DNA of 64,000 nucleotides from CBFIGX01 sp965662265 (GCA_965662265.1 CBFIGX010000001.1:1-64000); one strand, 5' to 3'. Shown: positions 50,739-61,800, numbered from the stretch's first letter. The notes: generated by a model not told the origin, from the letters alone. Program-made: numbers and translations.

Positions 50739-52019
50739 CTATTCGATAACAAATTCAACACGACGATTCATTCGTGTTAAACTGTTCGATATAACTTGAC
50801 CATCTGCAGTTGTCTCTGTAACTTTTGCTGACTCGTTTGCCAGTGGTGCATCTTCACCTTTTGATTCAGCAGATAAGCGTGAATTATCAATGCTAAACAT
50901 ATTGGTTAAAGCATCTATTACAGCATTCGCTCTTCTGAGAGCAACTTTGTGATTGTTAGCAGAGTTTCCATAAGAATCTGCATAACCAATAACTCTTAAC
51001 TTATAATTAGGATTTGCTTGTAATAGTGATGCTACAGCAGCTAAACGTTCGTAGTTTGCATAAGAAACTTTTGATGAATTAAAGTCGAAGTATACAGCAG
51101 GCATAAATGCACCTTTAGCACCTCTGATTTCTTTACCTTGGAAGTTTACTGTTGCTCCGGAAGGTGTGTTCGGCTCTATATCTATTGAGTTTGCTACGCC
51201 ATCTTTATCACTATCTAACTCACGACCCTTAGCATCTACTTGCACACCACGCGCTGTGAAAGGATCTTCATCCATGTAATCGGCTATACCATCCATATCA
51301 ACGTCAAGGGCATTTCCCTTACCATCTACGGCTACTCCTTCAGGTGTATTGTTATCGGCATCAAAGGCGTCAGCAACACCATCACCATCAGTATCTGTAG
51401 AAAGACCTTCTACTTCAGTTTTTACAGAAGCTATATCACCGTACATAGCATCTAGTGGGTTATTCCATTCTGCAGACTCTTCTTTTTTAGTAAATCGGTA
51501 GTTAAGTCCCAAGCCTGCTATTAGATGCGTACCTAAGGCCTCACCTGTTAAAGGTCTAGAATTTATGTTAGCAGAGATATCCAAATCTAAATTATCGTTT
51601 AGAGAATACTTTAAACCAGCACCAATAGATGGTACTACTTTGTTGTCATCATCTTCCATCATAATATTAAATCCACCTGCTAAATACAACTTTGTATTTT
51701 CGGCTCCACCTATAGATAGGTTAGATAAGTTAACAAGTCCTTTTAAACTCAAAGAAGTAAACTCCATAGTATCTAACTCATTAGAAAGAGTTGCAGACAT
51801 AAATCCAAGTTGTAGACCTAATACCGATGTCATCTGTTTGGTATAGTTGGCTCCAAACCCTAGCTCCATATTAGAGTTACTTGAAACGTATGTATACAAA
51901 CCAGTATTTAAACCGATAGAAGCATCGTTTGTGATTAAACCTTTAAGACCTCCGTCTTGAGCGAAAGCACTGTAAACTACAAATAAAGATGCTAGTGCTA
52001 CTTTCTTCAATTTTATCAT
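50739..52019 (-). CDS. OmpA-family outer-membrane protein with TSP3 calcium repeats
   Basis: A 426-residue protein. Signal peptide MIKLKKVALASLFVVYSAFAQ. A beta-barrel follows (~25-190, NTGLYTYVSSNSNMELGFGANYTKQ onwards). Thrombospondin type 3 Asp-rich repeats come next (~215-310, DTDGDGVADAFDADNNTPEG, DVDMDGIADYMDEDP, DSDKDGVANSIDIEP), which bind calcium. The last domain is OmpA-like and peptidoglycan-binding (~320-426, VYFDFNSSKVSYANYERL, GYADSYGNSANN, RRANAVIDAL, NRRVEFVIE). It anchors the outer membrane to the cell wall. ATG 52019 is fixed by the signal peptide; the frame also extends to 52058. Confidence 0.95.
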   Translation of the reverse strand: MIKLKKVALASLFVVYSAFAQDGGLKGLITNDASIGLNTGLYTYVSSNSNMELGFGANYTKQMTSVLGLQLGFMSATLSNELDTMEFTSLSLKGLVNLSNLSIGGAENTKLYLAGGFNIMMEDDDNKVVPSIGAGLKYSLNDNLDLDISANINSRPLTGEALGTHLIAGLGLNYRFTKKEESAEWNNPLDAMYGDIASVKTEVEGLSTDTDGDGVADAFDADNNTPEGVAVDGKGNALDVDMDGIADYMDEDPFTARGVQVDAKGRELDSDKDGVANSIDIEPNTPSGATVNFQGKEIRGAKGAFMPAVYFDFNSSKVSYANYERLAAVASLLQANPNYKLRVIGYADSYGNSANNHKVALRRANAVIDALTNMFSIDNSRLSAESKGEDAPLANESAKVTETTADGQVISNSLTRMNRRVEFVIE

Positions 52020-52066
52020 GATATGTTTTTTAGAGTAATTTGCTTGTTTAGTTGACAAATAGGTTA

Positions 52067-52074
52067 CAAATGTA
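52067..52074 (-). promoter_or_regulatory. -7 box of the OmpA-like gene
   Basis: TACATTTG on the minus strand fits TAnnTTTG. It lies 47 bases upstream of the ATG, implying a leader of about 40 bases. Confidence 0.5.
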
Positions 52075-52151
52075 AAAAAATGCTTTTATATATACCTAAT
52101 AATTAATAGCTCGTTTTAAGTTTGATAGTTAAATATACAAGATTATACAGA

Positions 52152-52667
52152 TCAAAGCCAGTGTTCACCTTGTATATCTTTAACTTCGATAACATCTAGT
52201 TCATCTTCACAGGATTGAAGCAACTCAGATATGGTTTTGTGAATTACCTCGTGTTTCCATTCTGGAGCAATTTCTTGTAAGGGAAGTAATATAAATTTTC
52301 TTAGGTGCATTCTTGGGTGCGGCACTTTTAGTTTGTGATGGTTAACACATAATCCTTCTATCAACAGTATATCTAAATCTATTGTTCTAGATTCGTAATT
52401 ATGAGAATCACCTTTGCGTTGCCGACCCAATTTAATTTCTATTTCTAGTAATTTATCCATTAGGATTAATGGCTCGATACTAGATATTAAACATAGTACA
52501 GCATTGTAATAATACACATCTTTATAACCCCAAGACTCTGTTTTGTAGACCTTTGATTTTGCAATGACATCTCCTAAATCATCAGATATAGAATCTACAG
52601 CTAGACTTAAATTTCGCATTCGATTGCCTTGGTTGGAACCAAGACTAATAATAAATTTATTTAGCAT
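52152..52667 (-). CDS. folK: HPPK, folate pathway pyrophosphokinase
   Basis: Transfers pyrophosphate from ATP to 6-hydroxymethyl-7,8-dihydropterin (EC 2.7.6.3). The 171 residues start with the family motif IISLGSNQGNRMRNL. ESWGYKDVYYYNAV and LGRQRKGDSHNYESRTIDLDILLIE carry the metal-binding DLD residues, and PHPRMHLRKFILLPLQEIAPEW follows. It is the last gene of a pheT-clpX-folK group, 2 bases after clpX. Together with folE it supplies folate. Confidence 0.96.
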   Translation of the reverse strand: MLNKFIISLGSNQGNRMRNLSLAVDSISDDLGDVIAKSKVYKTESWGYKDVYYYNAVLCLISSIEPLILMDKLLEIEIKLGRQRKGDSHNYESRTIDLDILLIEGLCVNHHKLKVPHPRMHLRKFILLPLQEIAPEWKHEVIHKTISELLQSCEDELDVIEVKDIQGEHWL

Positions 52668-52669
52668 CT

Positions 52670-53902
52670 TTAGCTAACTGCCCTAAGCTTTCCAAGACTT
52701 GTATGAGTTAGCTTAGATTGAGCATATTCTAAAGTTAACACAAATTCAGTTGAATCTGAAGACGGGAGCTCAAACATGGCATCTACCATTAAAGCTTCAC
52801 AAATTGAACGCAAACCTCGGGCGCCTAACTGAAATTCTTCTGCTTTATCAACAATAAAGTCATATACTTCATGATCAACTTTAAGTGTTATTTTGTCTAT
52901 TTCAAACAAACGCCTATATTGTTTAATGATGGCATTTTTTGGCTCCGTAAGAATACTTCTTAACGCAGATCTATCTAGTGGATTTAGATGAGTGACTACA
53001 GGAAGACGTCCTATCAACTCAGGTATAATACCAAATCGCTTTACATCTTGTGGCGAAACATATTGCAATAAATTAGCATCATCTACTCGTATATCAGCGC
53101 TATTACCAAAGCCTAATGCGTGGGTATTCATTCTATGTCTTATGTGGCGTTCAATACCATCAAAGGCACCTCCACACATAAATAAAATATTTTTTGTGTT
53201 CACCTTCATGTATTTTTGATCAGGATGTTTTCTACCTCCTTGAGGCGGAACATTTACGGTTGCTCCTTCTAATAATTTAAGCATAGCTTGTTGAACACCT
53301 TCACCAGATACATCTCTTGTTATTGATGGGTTATCACTCTTGCGAGCAATTTTATCGATTTCATCAATAAAAACTATACCTCTCTCTGCCAGTTCGACAT
53401 CAAAATCACAAGCTTGTAGCAACCTAGATAAAATGCCTTCAACATCTTCTCCTACATATCCTGCTTCTGTTAATACTGTAGCATCAACTATTGTAAATGG
53501 GACATTTAGCATTTTAGCAATAGATCTTGCCAAGAGTGTCTTACCTGTTCCTGTTTTACCAACTAACATTATATTAGACTTTTCAATATCAATATCTTGC
53601 TTCTTTTCGCTTTGCTGCAAAATTCTCTTGTAGTGATTATAAACAGCTACTGCCAAGACTTTTTTAGCATGATTTTGACCAATTACATACTGATCTAAAT
53701 GGTCCTTTATCTCAATGGGCTTAAGTAGGGTTAACTTTTTTGCGAGAAGTGCATTGGTTTTATGCTCTAGCTCTTCTGAAATAATTTCATGAGCTTGATT
53801 GATACATAAATTACAAATATGACCGGTTGTTCCTGCAATTAAAACATCTGTTTCTTGCTTAGATCTACCGCAAAACGAACAAACAACACTCTTATCTTCC
53901 AT
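52670..53902 (-). CDS. clpX: ClpX, ATPase subunit of ClpXP protease
   Basis: Unfolds tagged proteins and feeds them to ClpP. The 410 residues have an N-terminal C4 zinc domain (CSFCGRSK and CNLCINQA), AAA+ Walker A VGKTGTGKTLLAR near residue 115, Walker B IVFIDEIDKIARK and RDVSGEGVQQAMLKLLEG. Next come the pore and sensor regions (LIGRLPVVTHL, GARGLRSICE). clpP is not adjacent here. It lies 24 bases after pheT and 2 bases before folK. Confidence 0.97.
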   Translation of the reverse strand: MEDKSVVCSFCGRSKQETDVLIAGTTGHICNLCINQAHEIISEELEHKTNALLAKKLTLLKPIEIKDHLDQYVIGQNHAKKVLAVAVYNHYKRILQQSEKKQDIDIEKSNIMLVGKTGTGKTLLARSIAKMLNVPFTIVDATVLTEAGYVGEDVEGILSRLLQACDFDVELAERGIVFIDEIDKIARKSDNPSITRDVSGEGVQQAMLKLLEGATVNVPPQGGRKHPDQKYMKVNTKNILFMCGGAFDGIERHIRHRMNTHALGFGNSADIRVDDANLLQYVSPQDVKRFGIIPELIGRLPVVTHLNPLDRSALRSILTEPKNAIIKQYRRLFEIDKITLKVDHEVYDFIVDKAEEFQLGARGLRSICEALMVDAMFELPSSDSTEFVLTLEYAQSKLTHTSLGKLRAVS

Positions 53903-53926
53903 AGATATTTATTTTATGTAAACACA

Positions 53927-56366
53927 TTATAAAGAACCGTCTCTAAGTTCGACATTAAGATGTTCTTCTAATGACTTGTATATTTTTTGTACTGATTTAT
54001 CAACCATTTTATCAGTAAGTGTTCTTTCTTCATCAGAAAAAACAAAACTTACCGCATATGATTTTTTTCCTTTAGGAAGCTTATCGCCTTGGTATACATC
54101 AAAAAGATTAACCTGTTTCAATAGATTCTTATCTGTCTTAATAGCAATAGTCTCTACCTGAGAAAAACTTATCTCGTTATTTAATAACAATGCCAAGTCC
54201 CTTCTTACAGAAGGGAATTTAGAGACCTCTTTGTATTTTACTTTAACATCGCTTAATAAGCGCATGAGTTCACCCCAATTGATATCGGCGTAATACACTT
54301 TTTGTTTCAAACCAACTCGTTTAGATATGGAAGATTTGACTTGGCCAAACACCACAATCTTTTTCTTTCTAAATTTGTATTGTAACGCTTCCGAGAAAAT
54401 ATCATTTTGTACTGTTAGGCTGTTAATACCTTTACTAATACCTAATTTCATTAATATTTTCTCTACAACACCTTTCAAATAGAAGAAGTCTACCTCTTGC
54501 GCTTTTGTATTCCAAGCTTGTTTCGTTTTATCTCCAGTAATCCATATGCCTAGTCTAGATTCTTCAACAAAATCATTCTCATATCGATTGTAAGTATTCC
54601 CAAACTCATACAAAAAGACATCTCCAAATCTTCTATTCACATTATAAACCAAGCTCTCTAAACCTCCAAAGAGTAGGCTTTGCCTCATGGCATTTAAATC
54701 TTGACTTAAAGGGTTCATTAATAAGATTTGCGACTGCTTTTTAAGACTTTCCATCCCATTGGCATAAGAACCTTTAGTAAGCGAATTAGACATTGCTTCA
54801 TGAAAACCAATAGCAGATAATAAATTGGATATGGACTCTTGAGCTTTATGAGTGTCTGGCTTAGGTACGATTGACAAAGAGGCGTTAATTCTTCCTGTCA
54901 TACCAACATTATTATATCCGTAAATACGTAACACCTCTTCTACAACATCTACCTCTCTCTTTACATCTGCCCTATAAGGTGGTACTGCCAACTTTAAGTC
55001 AGTACTTGTCTCGCTCAACACATCTATTTCTAAATTTTTCAAAATAGACTTTATGACTCCCTTGTCTATGTCTTGACCTATTAGTGCATTACAGTTAGCA
55101 TAATTAAAATCAACATCAAAATGCTTTATAGGTTGTGGGTAAATATCGATAAGATTGGAACTAATTGCCCCTCCTGCGATATCTTTAATGAGTAGCGCTG
55201 CTCTTTTTAGAGCATAAACAACTGTGTTTGGATTAACTGATCTCTCAAAACGAAATGATGCATCTGTATTAAAACCATGCTTTTTAGCTGTCTTTCGAAC
55301 AGAAACAGGATTAAAGTATGCGGCCTCGAGGAATATAGATGTTGTAGCATCAGAAACTCCAGATTCTAGACCGCCAAAAATACCTGCTAAACACATTGGA
55401 TCTAGATCATTGCAGATCATCATATCACTTGAATCTAATTTGATTTCTTGTTCGTCAAGACACACAAACTTTGTGTCCTTAGCTACAGTCTTTACCTTAA
55501 TTTTATTTCCTTTAATTTTTGCTGCATCAAAAGCATGCAGTGGGTTACCTGTCTCGTGTAAAACATAGTTAGTAACGTCCACAATATTATTTATAGGACT
55601 GATAGCCAATGGCGGTTAACCTTCTTTTCATCCAATCGGGCGAAGGACCTACTTTTAAACCCGAAATAGTTATTCCTGCATATCTTGGGCATTGGTTATT
55701 GTCTTCAACCTCTACCTTTATTTCTAAATCGTTATTATCGATTTTAAAGGTGTCAACTGATGGCCTACATAAAGTTAAGTCTGTTCCTTGAGCAGCTAAG
55801 CCAGCTTTTAAATCTATTGCTACGCCTATGTGTCCCATGGCATCAGACCTATTTGGGGTTAGACCAATTTCGAAGACAGTATCAGAAGCTAGGTCAAAAA
55901 AATCGGAAGCAGCAGTTCCTGGAACAGCCGATTGATCAAGAACAAGAATGCCATCGTGATTTCCTCCCATACCTATTTCGTCAGATGCACAAATCATTCC
56001 CATGGATACTTCACCTCTTATTTTTCCTTTTTTGATTTTAAAAGAATCTCCCTTATCATCATAAAGAAAGGTGCCTACAGTGGCAACAATCACTTTTTGT
56101 CCTACAGCAACATTTGGAGCACCACACACAATTTTTAAGACTTCTTCACCAACGTTTACAGAAGTTATTTTTAGTCTATCTGCGTTAGGGTGCTGTTCGC
56201 ATGTTACTACCTCACCAATCACCAAGCCTTTTAAGCCCCCTTTTATGTTTTCTATTTCGTGTATCCCCTCTACTTCTAAGCCTGTGTCTGTAAGTAGTTG
56301 AGCACATTTTACTGGGCTTAGTTGTACATTTAAATAATCTTTTATCCAGCTGTATGATACCTTCAT
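53927..56366 (-). pseudogene. pheT: Phenylalanyl-tRNA synthetase beta chain, one frameshift
   Basis: PheRS beta pairs with the alpha chain to charge tRNA-Phe. The coding sequence is split into two overlapping frames. ATG 56366 to stop 55587 (259 residues) carries the tRNA-binding domain (KVSYSWIKDYL, PNADRLKITSVNVG). The second frame runs to stop 53927 and carries B3/B4 (GLESGVSDATTSIFLEAAYFNP), B5 and the FDX-ACB end. The join should read TAIG-ISPINNIVDVTNY. One extra base in GGCTATC (minus strand, complement of 55604-55605) shifts the frame. Removing it gives an intact protein of about 812 residues. Every other part is intact, so a sequencing or assembly error is more likely than decay. There is no slippery run at the site. 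Confidence 0.9.
55587..55609 (-). other. pheT frameshift site and frame overlap
   Basis: The upstream frame ends at TAA (55587-55589). The downstream frame can be opened at TTG 55609, giving MAISPINN. In the 23-base overlap the conserved ISPINNIVDV block belongs to the second frame, which locates the extra base at 55604 or 55605. Confidence 0.85.
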
Positions 56367-56427
56367 TATTGTTCATTTTTGGAATAAACAAAAATACATA
56401 ATGTAAGCGATATAGAGTGTTTAGAGC

Positions 56428-56460
56428 AAAAAAAAAGCCCTGATGCTACATCAGGGCTTT
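56428..56460 (-). terminator. Terminator after T9SS cargo gene at 56475
   Basis: A 12-bp perfect stem (56449-56460 with 56434-56445) with a 3-base loop, and T residues following on the minus strand. It lies 14 bases beyond the stop. Confidence 0.9.
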
Positions 56461-56474
56461 TATTCATTTATCAA

Positions 56475-57146
56475 TTAGTGACTAATAACAAGTTTTTGAA
56501 CTTCGGAAGGAGTGCCTTCTACCTCAAAACTATAGAAATAAATACCAGACTGATAATCTGAAACATAGATTTCTTTTGGACCGCTAAGTTTGTTGACTAA
56601 TATCTTATTACCAAGCATATCGTATAAAACGAAAGTAGCTTCAGAAGAGCCTTCGTAATTGAGATGTAACTTATCGTTAGCTGGATTTGGATATACCAAT
56701 AGGTTGGATTCTAATTCTGGAATACCTACAGATTGAGCAAATGATGAGTAAGTTACATCTACACATACCTTATCTGATGGGTCATCAACAACAGAAAAAC
56801 AATAGTTTATCATCAAGCTTGTATCGGCAGGCATATTGTAAATATAACCTGTAAACCCATCAAAGCTCGCGCCAGCATCTATGGTAATTGACTGAGCAGA
56901 AACATCAGTTGCTGGCGTATAACAAGTTTCCCCCCAGCAAAAAGTTGAGACAATATCATCTCCCAAACTCATTGATCGAGTGACAATGACATCTAGGGAA
57001 TTAGATGATATGTTGACAACATCAAAATGAGCTTCGCACGTCTCTCCTGCTATTGAATGATATGATTCATCAGGGTTTAATGAAAGTGATTGCGCTGATG
57101 AGGCTACCCAACACAAAAGGCTTAAAGAAAGTACTAATTTTCTCAT
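56475..57146 (-). CDS. Small secreted protein with type A T9SS sorting domain
   Basis: A 223-residue protein. Signal peptide MRKLVLSLSLLCWVASSAQ. A central Ig-like domain (~20-140) has four Cys that may form disulfides (ETCEAHF, STFCWGETCYTP, INYCFS, KVCVDV). The C-terminal ~75 residues (LLVYPNPANDKLHLNYEG ... YDMLGNKILVNKL ... YQSGIYFYSFEVEG ... KLVISH) are a type A sorting domain for T9SS export and cell-surface attachment. The central domain is not a family I recognise. A terminator follows. Confidence 0.88.
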   Translation of the reverse strand: MRKLVLSLSLLCWVASSAQSLSLNPDESYHSIAGETCEAHFDVVNISSNSLDVIVTRSMSLGDDIVSTFCWGETCYTPATDVSAQSITIDAGASFDGFTGYIYNMPADTSLMINYCFSVVDDPSDKVCVDVTYSSFAQSVGIPELESNLLVYPNPANDKLHLNYEGSSEATFVLYDMLGNKILVNKLSGPKEIYVSDYQSGIYFYSFEVEGTPSEVQKLVISH

Positions 57147-57191
57147 AGTAGTTTAATTTTATTGTATAAAAGTAACAAAAAGTATACCAAT

Positions 57192-57223
57192 AAAAAAGGG
57201 CTTTCTTCCGAAAGCCCTTTTTT
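57192..57223 (-). terminator. Terminator after secreted redoxin gene
   Basis: A 13-bp stem (57211-57223 with 57192-57204, extendable by C-G) with a 4-6-base loop. The poly-A/T arms give a U-tract on the minus strand. Confidence 0.85.
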
Positions 57224-57240
57224 GAATGACTCTAAGGTCA

Positions 57241-58812
57241 TTATTTAACGATGTTTAACTTTTCAGTAATCAATACATTAGATGTTTTGATATTCACATG
57301 ATACATACCTGAAGATAAAGTCTGGATAGGTAACTCAAAAGTGTTGAATCCTGCATCAAAATTAGCAGATACGTTCATTACTTTTTGACCTAAAGTGTTC
57401 ACAACCTCAACAATTACATCTTGAGGTTGAACCAAAGAAATATTTACTGTAGCATAATCTGAAGCTGGATTAGGGTAAATTGATAAAGATGATTCAAAAA
57501 CTTCATCTATAGAAACGTTTTCCATACAATCTTCAGCAGCAGCTACTAATGCAGCTTGTCCAGCCCATCCTACAGAAGTCCAAGATATATCGGAGAATCC
57601 TGGGCTTGACGGATTCGGGCATATTAATACGAAGAATGGAATACCACCTTCACCGTATAAACCATCGTAATGGCTCCACATTTCTTCATTAGTTTGTGAG
57701 TAAGCAAATTTAGGATATTCAGCACCCCATCCTAAACCATTTACAACATCTGCGTCATCGGTTGGTTCAGTAGTGATACCAAATGTCTCGTAGCTTAATG
57801 AACCGGACCCCATTTGCTCCCATACAGCATTCACTTCTGGAGTTGATGTTTCACAAGGACCACACCATGATGCAAAGAAATCCAACAATACCATAGTTCC
57901 TTTAGATAACGTTGAGTGTAAATCATGTGTGTTTCCGTAAGTGTCTTGCATCACAAACTGAGGTACTGGTGGTACAACGGACACGTTAGTTTCATAAGAC
58001 TCTCCAACTTGCTCTCCACTAGAGTTGGTAACATATACTGTTACTTGGTAGTTTCCTTCACCTAAGTCAATTGAAAATGTTTCTACATCGCCTGAATTTA
58101 GTGATTGGTTAGAAGGCATTGATCCGGCATTACCGTTAACCGAATAGTTGAATGTATAGCCAGATAGTTGTTCTGATCCATAGCTAACTACATTAAAATC
58201 AAATGATGATGTACCACCTTCAGATGTTATAGCTTGATTCGAAGATGAAGATAAGGTTAGTGTTACGTCCTCAGCTAACATTTCTTTAACCATAACATCA
58301 GCTATATTTACTCTAAACATGTCAGTTACATCATGGTGACGTAACCCAACGTAAACAGTTGATCCTACAAAGCTAGAAAGATCCATAGTTCTTAGCATAT
58401 AGCCAGTACTTGTGCCTACAATTTCAGTGTAGGAAGTACCAGAAGCTGCTAAGTCCGCAATATCTGAGGATGTTGCTACATATACAGTAATATTCTCATC
58501 TGCCCAAGCTTGGTCTTGTGACATTACACTCCAGTATAAAGTTGGTAGGGTAGCAGATGTTAAATCAATTGCTGAAGAAACTGCCCAGTTATCTGGAGTA
58601 AGGGGTCCATCATCTGAGGTCCAAGATGCAGATGTAAGTACAACACCTTCTTCTGTTCCATAACTCAAAGCTTCCCATCCGGCTTGATCTCCGTCTGCAT
58701 CGTAAAATGTCCAAGCGTCAGTACCTGATTCGAAGTCTTCTGTAAAATAAGTTTGTGCAGATAAACTCGTTAAAGCGAGCACTGTCATAAGGCTTAGTAA
58801 AATTTTTTTCAT
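57241..58812 (-). CDS. T9SS-secreted thioredoxin-fold protein
   Basis: A 523-residue protein. Signal peptide MKKILLSLMTVLALTSLSAQ. A choice-of-anchor J/MAM-like beta-sandwich follows (~20-180, YFTEDFESGTDAWTFYDADG, WSVMSQDQAWADENITVYVA, VGLRHHDVTDMFRVNIADV). Next is an Ig-like domain (~185-285), then a TlpA/redoxin domain (~290-430) with active site FFASWCGPCETSTPEV. The type A sorting domain (~445-523, LSIYPNPASDYATVNI ... KLNIVK) completes it. It probably does disulfide exchange outside the cell. ATG 58812 is fixed by the signal peptide; the frame also extends to 58851. Confidence 0.92.
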   Translation of the reverse strand: MKKILLSLMTVLALTSLSAQTYFTEDFESGTDAWTFYDADGDQAGWEALSYGTEEGVVLTSASWTSDDGPLTPDNWAVSSAIDLTSATLPTLYWSVMSQDQAWADENITVYVATSSDIADLAASGTSYTEIVGTSTGYMLRTMDLSSFVGSTVYVGLRHHDVTDMFRVNIADVMVKEMLAEDVTLTLSSSSNQAITSEGGTSSFDFNVVSYGSEQLSGYTFNYSVNGNAGSMPSNQSLNSGDVETFSIDLGEGNYQVTVYVTNSSGEQVGESYETNVSVVPPVPQFVMQDTYGNTHDLHSTLSKGTMVLLDFFASWCGPCETSTPEVNAVWEQMGSGSLSYETFGITTEPTDDADVVNGLGWGAEYPKFAYSQTNEEMWSHYDGLYGEGGIPFFVLICPNPSSPGFSDISWTSVGWAGQAALVAAAEDCMENVSIDEVFESSLSIYPNPASDYATVNISLVQPQDVIVEVVNTLGQKVMNVSANFDAGFNTFELPIQTLSSGMYHVNIKTSNVLITEKLNIVK

Positions 58813-58873
58813 GTGTGTTAAGTTTTTATTAAGTAAGGCAAAATAATGCAAATTTCGTGCCTAATGCAAATAA

Positions 58874-61800
58874 TTAGGTACCAAAAGTAAACCTCAGTTT
58901 AACTCCAAATTGGCTATCTACAGAATCGTATGACGTTGCAACATCATACTTTTTAACCATCCTGTCATAAAACAACTGAATATTTACCCGATCGCTTAAT
59001 ACATAGTCTGCACTTGTTTTCACAGAAATGTCTGTACTCCCACTTACAGGTTGGTGTGTGTTTTCTTGGAGACTTCTATATGCAGATGCTGACTTTCTTA
59101 TGGAAACGTCAACATTTAAATCTAAGTTAGAAGAAAATGTTCTATTACCGTTTGCAGAAGACAAACTAAATTCGAAATCATCAATTTGATAACCCAAACC
59201 TATAGAGTAGGTGTTACCTGTTTGCTCTTGGATTTGATTATTACTTAAACTCAAAGTTACCTGTCTATCTCTTTTTATCTCAAAACGAGTTGTTAGACTA
59301 TTATTCATAGTTAAATCTAGCTTTATCAATGGGCTAAATTGCTCGCTTATGCTAACTGTTTCTATTTGAAATTCAGACACAAAGTCGCCATTCATATCAA
59401 AATTATCTGGCGTCGTTTCTGGCGTTCCCTGCCATTGCATAGCTTCACTTTCAAAAAAGAGATTGGATTGATAGGCGCTCACAGAGTATGTTGAAGTATA
59501 CCCATGAGATAAAGAAACGGACTTAAAGTGTTTTTTTACCCACGGGATGTCTGTTAAACCATCGTATTTGATATTCCAATTTGGCAATGGTATAGAAGGG
59601 AATTTATCTAAACTTTTAGAAGAAGCATCAACACCGGCGTATGCGGCTAAAAAAGCAGGTATCAAAACCTCTTGTGAGTTAGGTCCAAAACCAACAGGAT
59701 AGACTTCACCATCTACATAACCAGAACCGAATCTACTCTCAAGTCTTTGAGCAATAGTTAATCGATTTGACCTCAAGTCATCGAATGTTTTAGAGGAATT
59801 TAAATTCATCGGTCGAAAAGCTGTATTTATCGCTAAAAATGACATGGTAAAACTACCGTTTTCTGTTCTGTTTAATGATTCGAAAAAAGGCGTATCGTCT
59901 GTTCCTGTATTCATAAACGTTTCTGATGTTCTTATCGTTTGATTTCTATTTGCTGTTAACTGTAGTCTAAACTTTTTTATTGGCTCTATTGTAGCCCTAA
60001 GGTTTAATCGCGATGTATACTGCGTTAAATATTGCTGATTTAAAAGTGTATCCGTAGTAATCCATCCATTTTCAGCAAAATTCATTAATCCTTCAACACC
60101 TATCTGCTGCCCTAAAATATAGTTCCAACCAGGAGCAGGACTAGAACCAAACGTGTTTGCCATTCCTAGCATATCAGCACTTGGCATAAACCCTGGTATG
60201 GTTGACCCGTTTTGCTCGTCGTAACTTATGGTTACATTTTTTACTGATAAGAGTGTCCTTCCAAATCCTTCAAGAATCGCAAATGGATTTCTCTCGTCCT
60301 CTTCCTCCTCATTCACTTCTGTGTCTTCACCATTCGATTTATCTTCTTCTTTATCATCAGCCGACTTCTTGCCTTTATCTTTTTCACTTACAGACTCTTT
60401 TGTTTTATTTCTTGAGTTAGATCGACTAGACTTATTTCTTGAGTTTTTAGAATTGGATGTAATTTTTTTAAACAAAGGAACTTTATTATATAAAGTACTC
60501 ATATTAAGCTGTGTATTGATGCGAATTTTATTTGTGTTATGAATGGTGTTACCCAAGTTGATAGAATCATTCATAGACACCATCGAGCCAGCATCCCAAT
60601 CATAAGTCCCATCATAATTCATGGTTACGCTAACCCAATCTGTTAAAGGGAATTTGTTTATTGGCAAAGTGTAACGAAGGCCAAACTGATGATGATAATT
60701 AGTTGTTCTACCAAATGCTAAAACACTATCAATAAGTGCTTGTCTCTTGTCTTCTGAATCTATTCTTCCTTCAGGCTCGTCAACAATTGAATTTGAATTG
60801 GCCGCAAAATTAAACTTTAAGCTTCGTGTTAAATCAAACTTAACAGTGTAATTTTGATTTAAGGTAAACATTTTATTAAACATGGTATCAGGTTCAATAA
60901 TGTTTACTTGAGATAGCGAATTTAAATTCGCAACATTTCGCATTTTTGTTTCAGAAAACGACTTATCAAAATCGATTCGTGCCGTAATTGACTTTGGCAT
61001 TAAATAGAAGTTGAAATCTTTTATAAGCCTTAAATACTTAGATTTTTTAATAAATTTAATTTTACTAAATGGTTTATAGTTTTTGGGGTTATTATTGAAA
61101 TTATATCCAATACCACCACTATGTTCTTTTAGTAAACTAAATTCTGTATCTATATTTCTGTTAAACACCTCATTATAAGAGAAACTAAGGCTTATGTTCT
61201 CAAGATCATAGAGTCTATTTTTACTAGCCTTCCCTCTAGCACCTTTTCCTTTTCCTTTATTGGATTGAACTCGTGGCTTAGTTGAGGCTCTATTACCTCC
61301 TCCACGCTCTTTTCTTACATTTGTAAGGTTGAACGATTTTCTTATTGTATAATTTTCAACTATTTTTCTTAGAGTATCTCTAGCTCCAACACTTATAGCT
61401 TCATCAGAAAGACTTGCCTCTAACTCAACATCAGGATCTAATGGATTGTACTGAGGTGTTAATACGGTTTCTGATATTCCTACAAATAGAGGAATTTTTA
61501 GATTTGCTGACTCTGGAAATAATTTTCCCAGCTCTATATTACCTGTAAAATTATATTGTTTCGTTTCTTGCTTGTTTCTTTCAGTAACACTTTGCTCAAG
61601 TGATCCGAAACCTACAGAACTTATATTTCCTGCCAGTGTTGCACTACCAAGATCTGCCAACCTAGTCTTTAGCTGCCCTTTGGCTGCCCAACCGCCTCTT
61701 TCATCAAAGTCTGTAAGTCTGAGCTCATTAATCCATATTTCTGCACATTTTTCGTTACCGTCGTCATTTGGATTAAGCAATTCGTCAAACTTTGGGTTTC

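Noticed and set aside
55587..55609. Programmed ribosomal frameshift in pheT
   Set aside because: There is no slippery heptamer, no stimulatory structure that I can see and no precedent for pheT; a sequencing error fits better.
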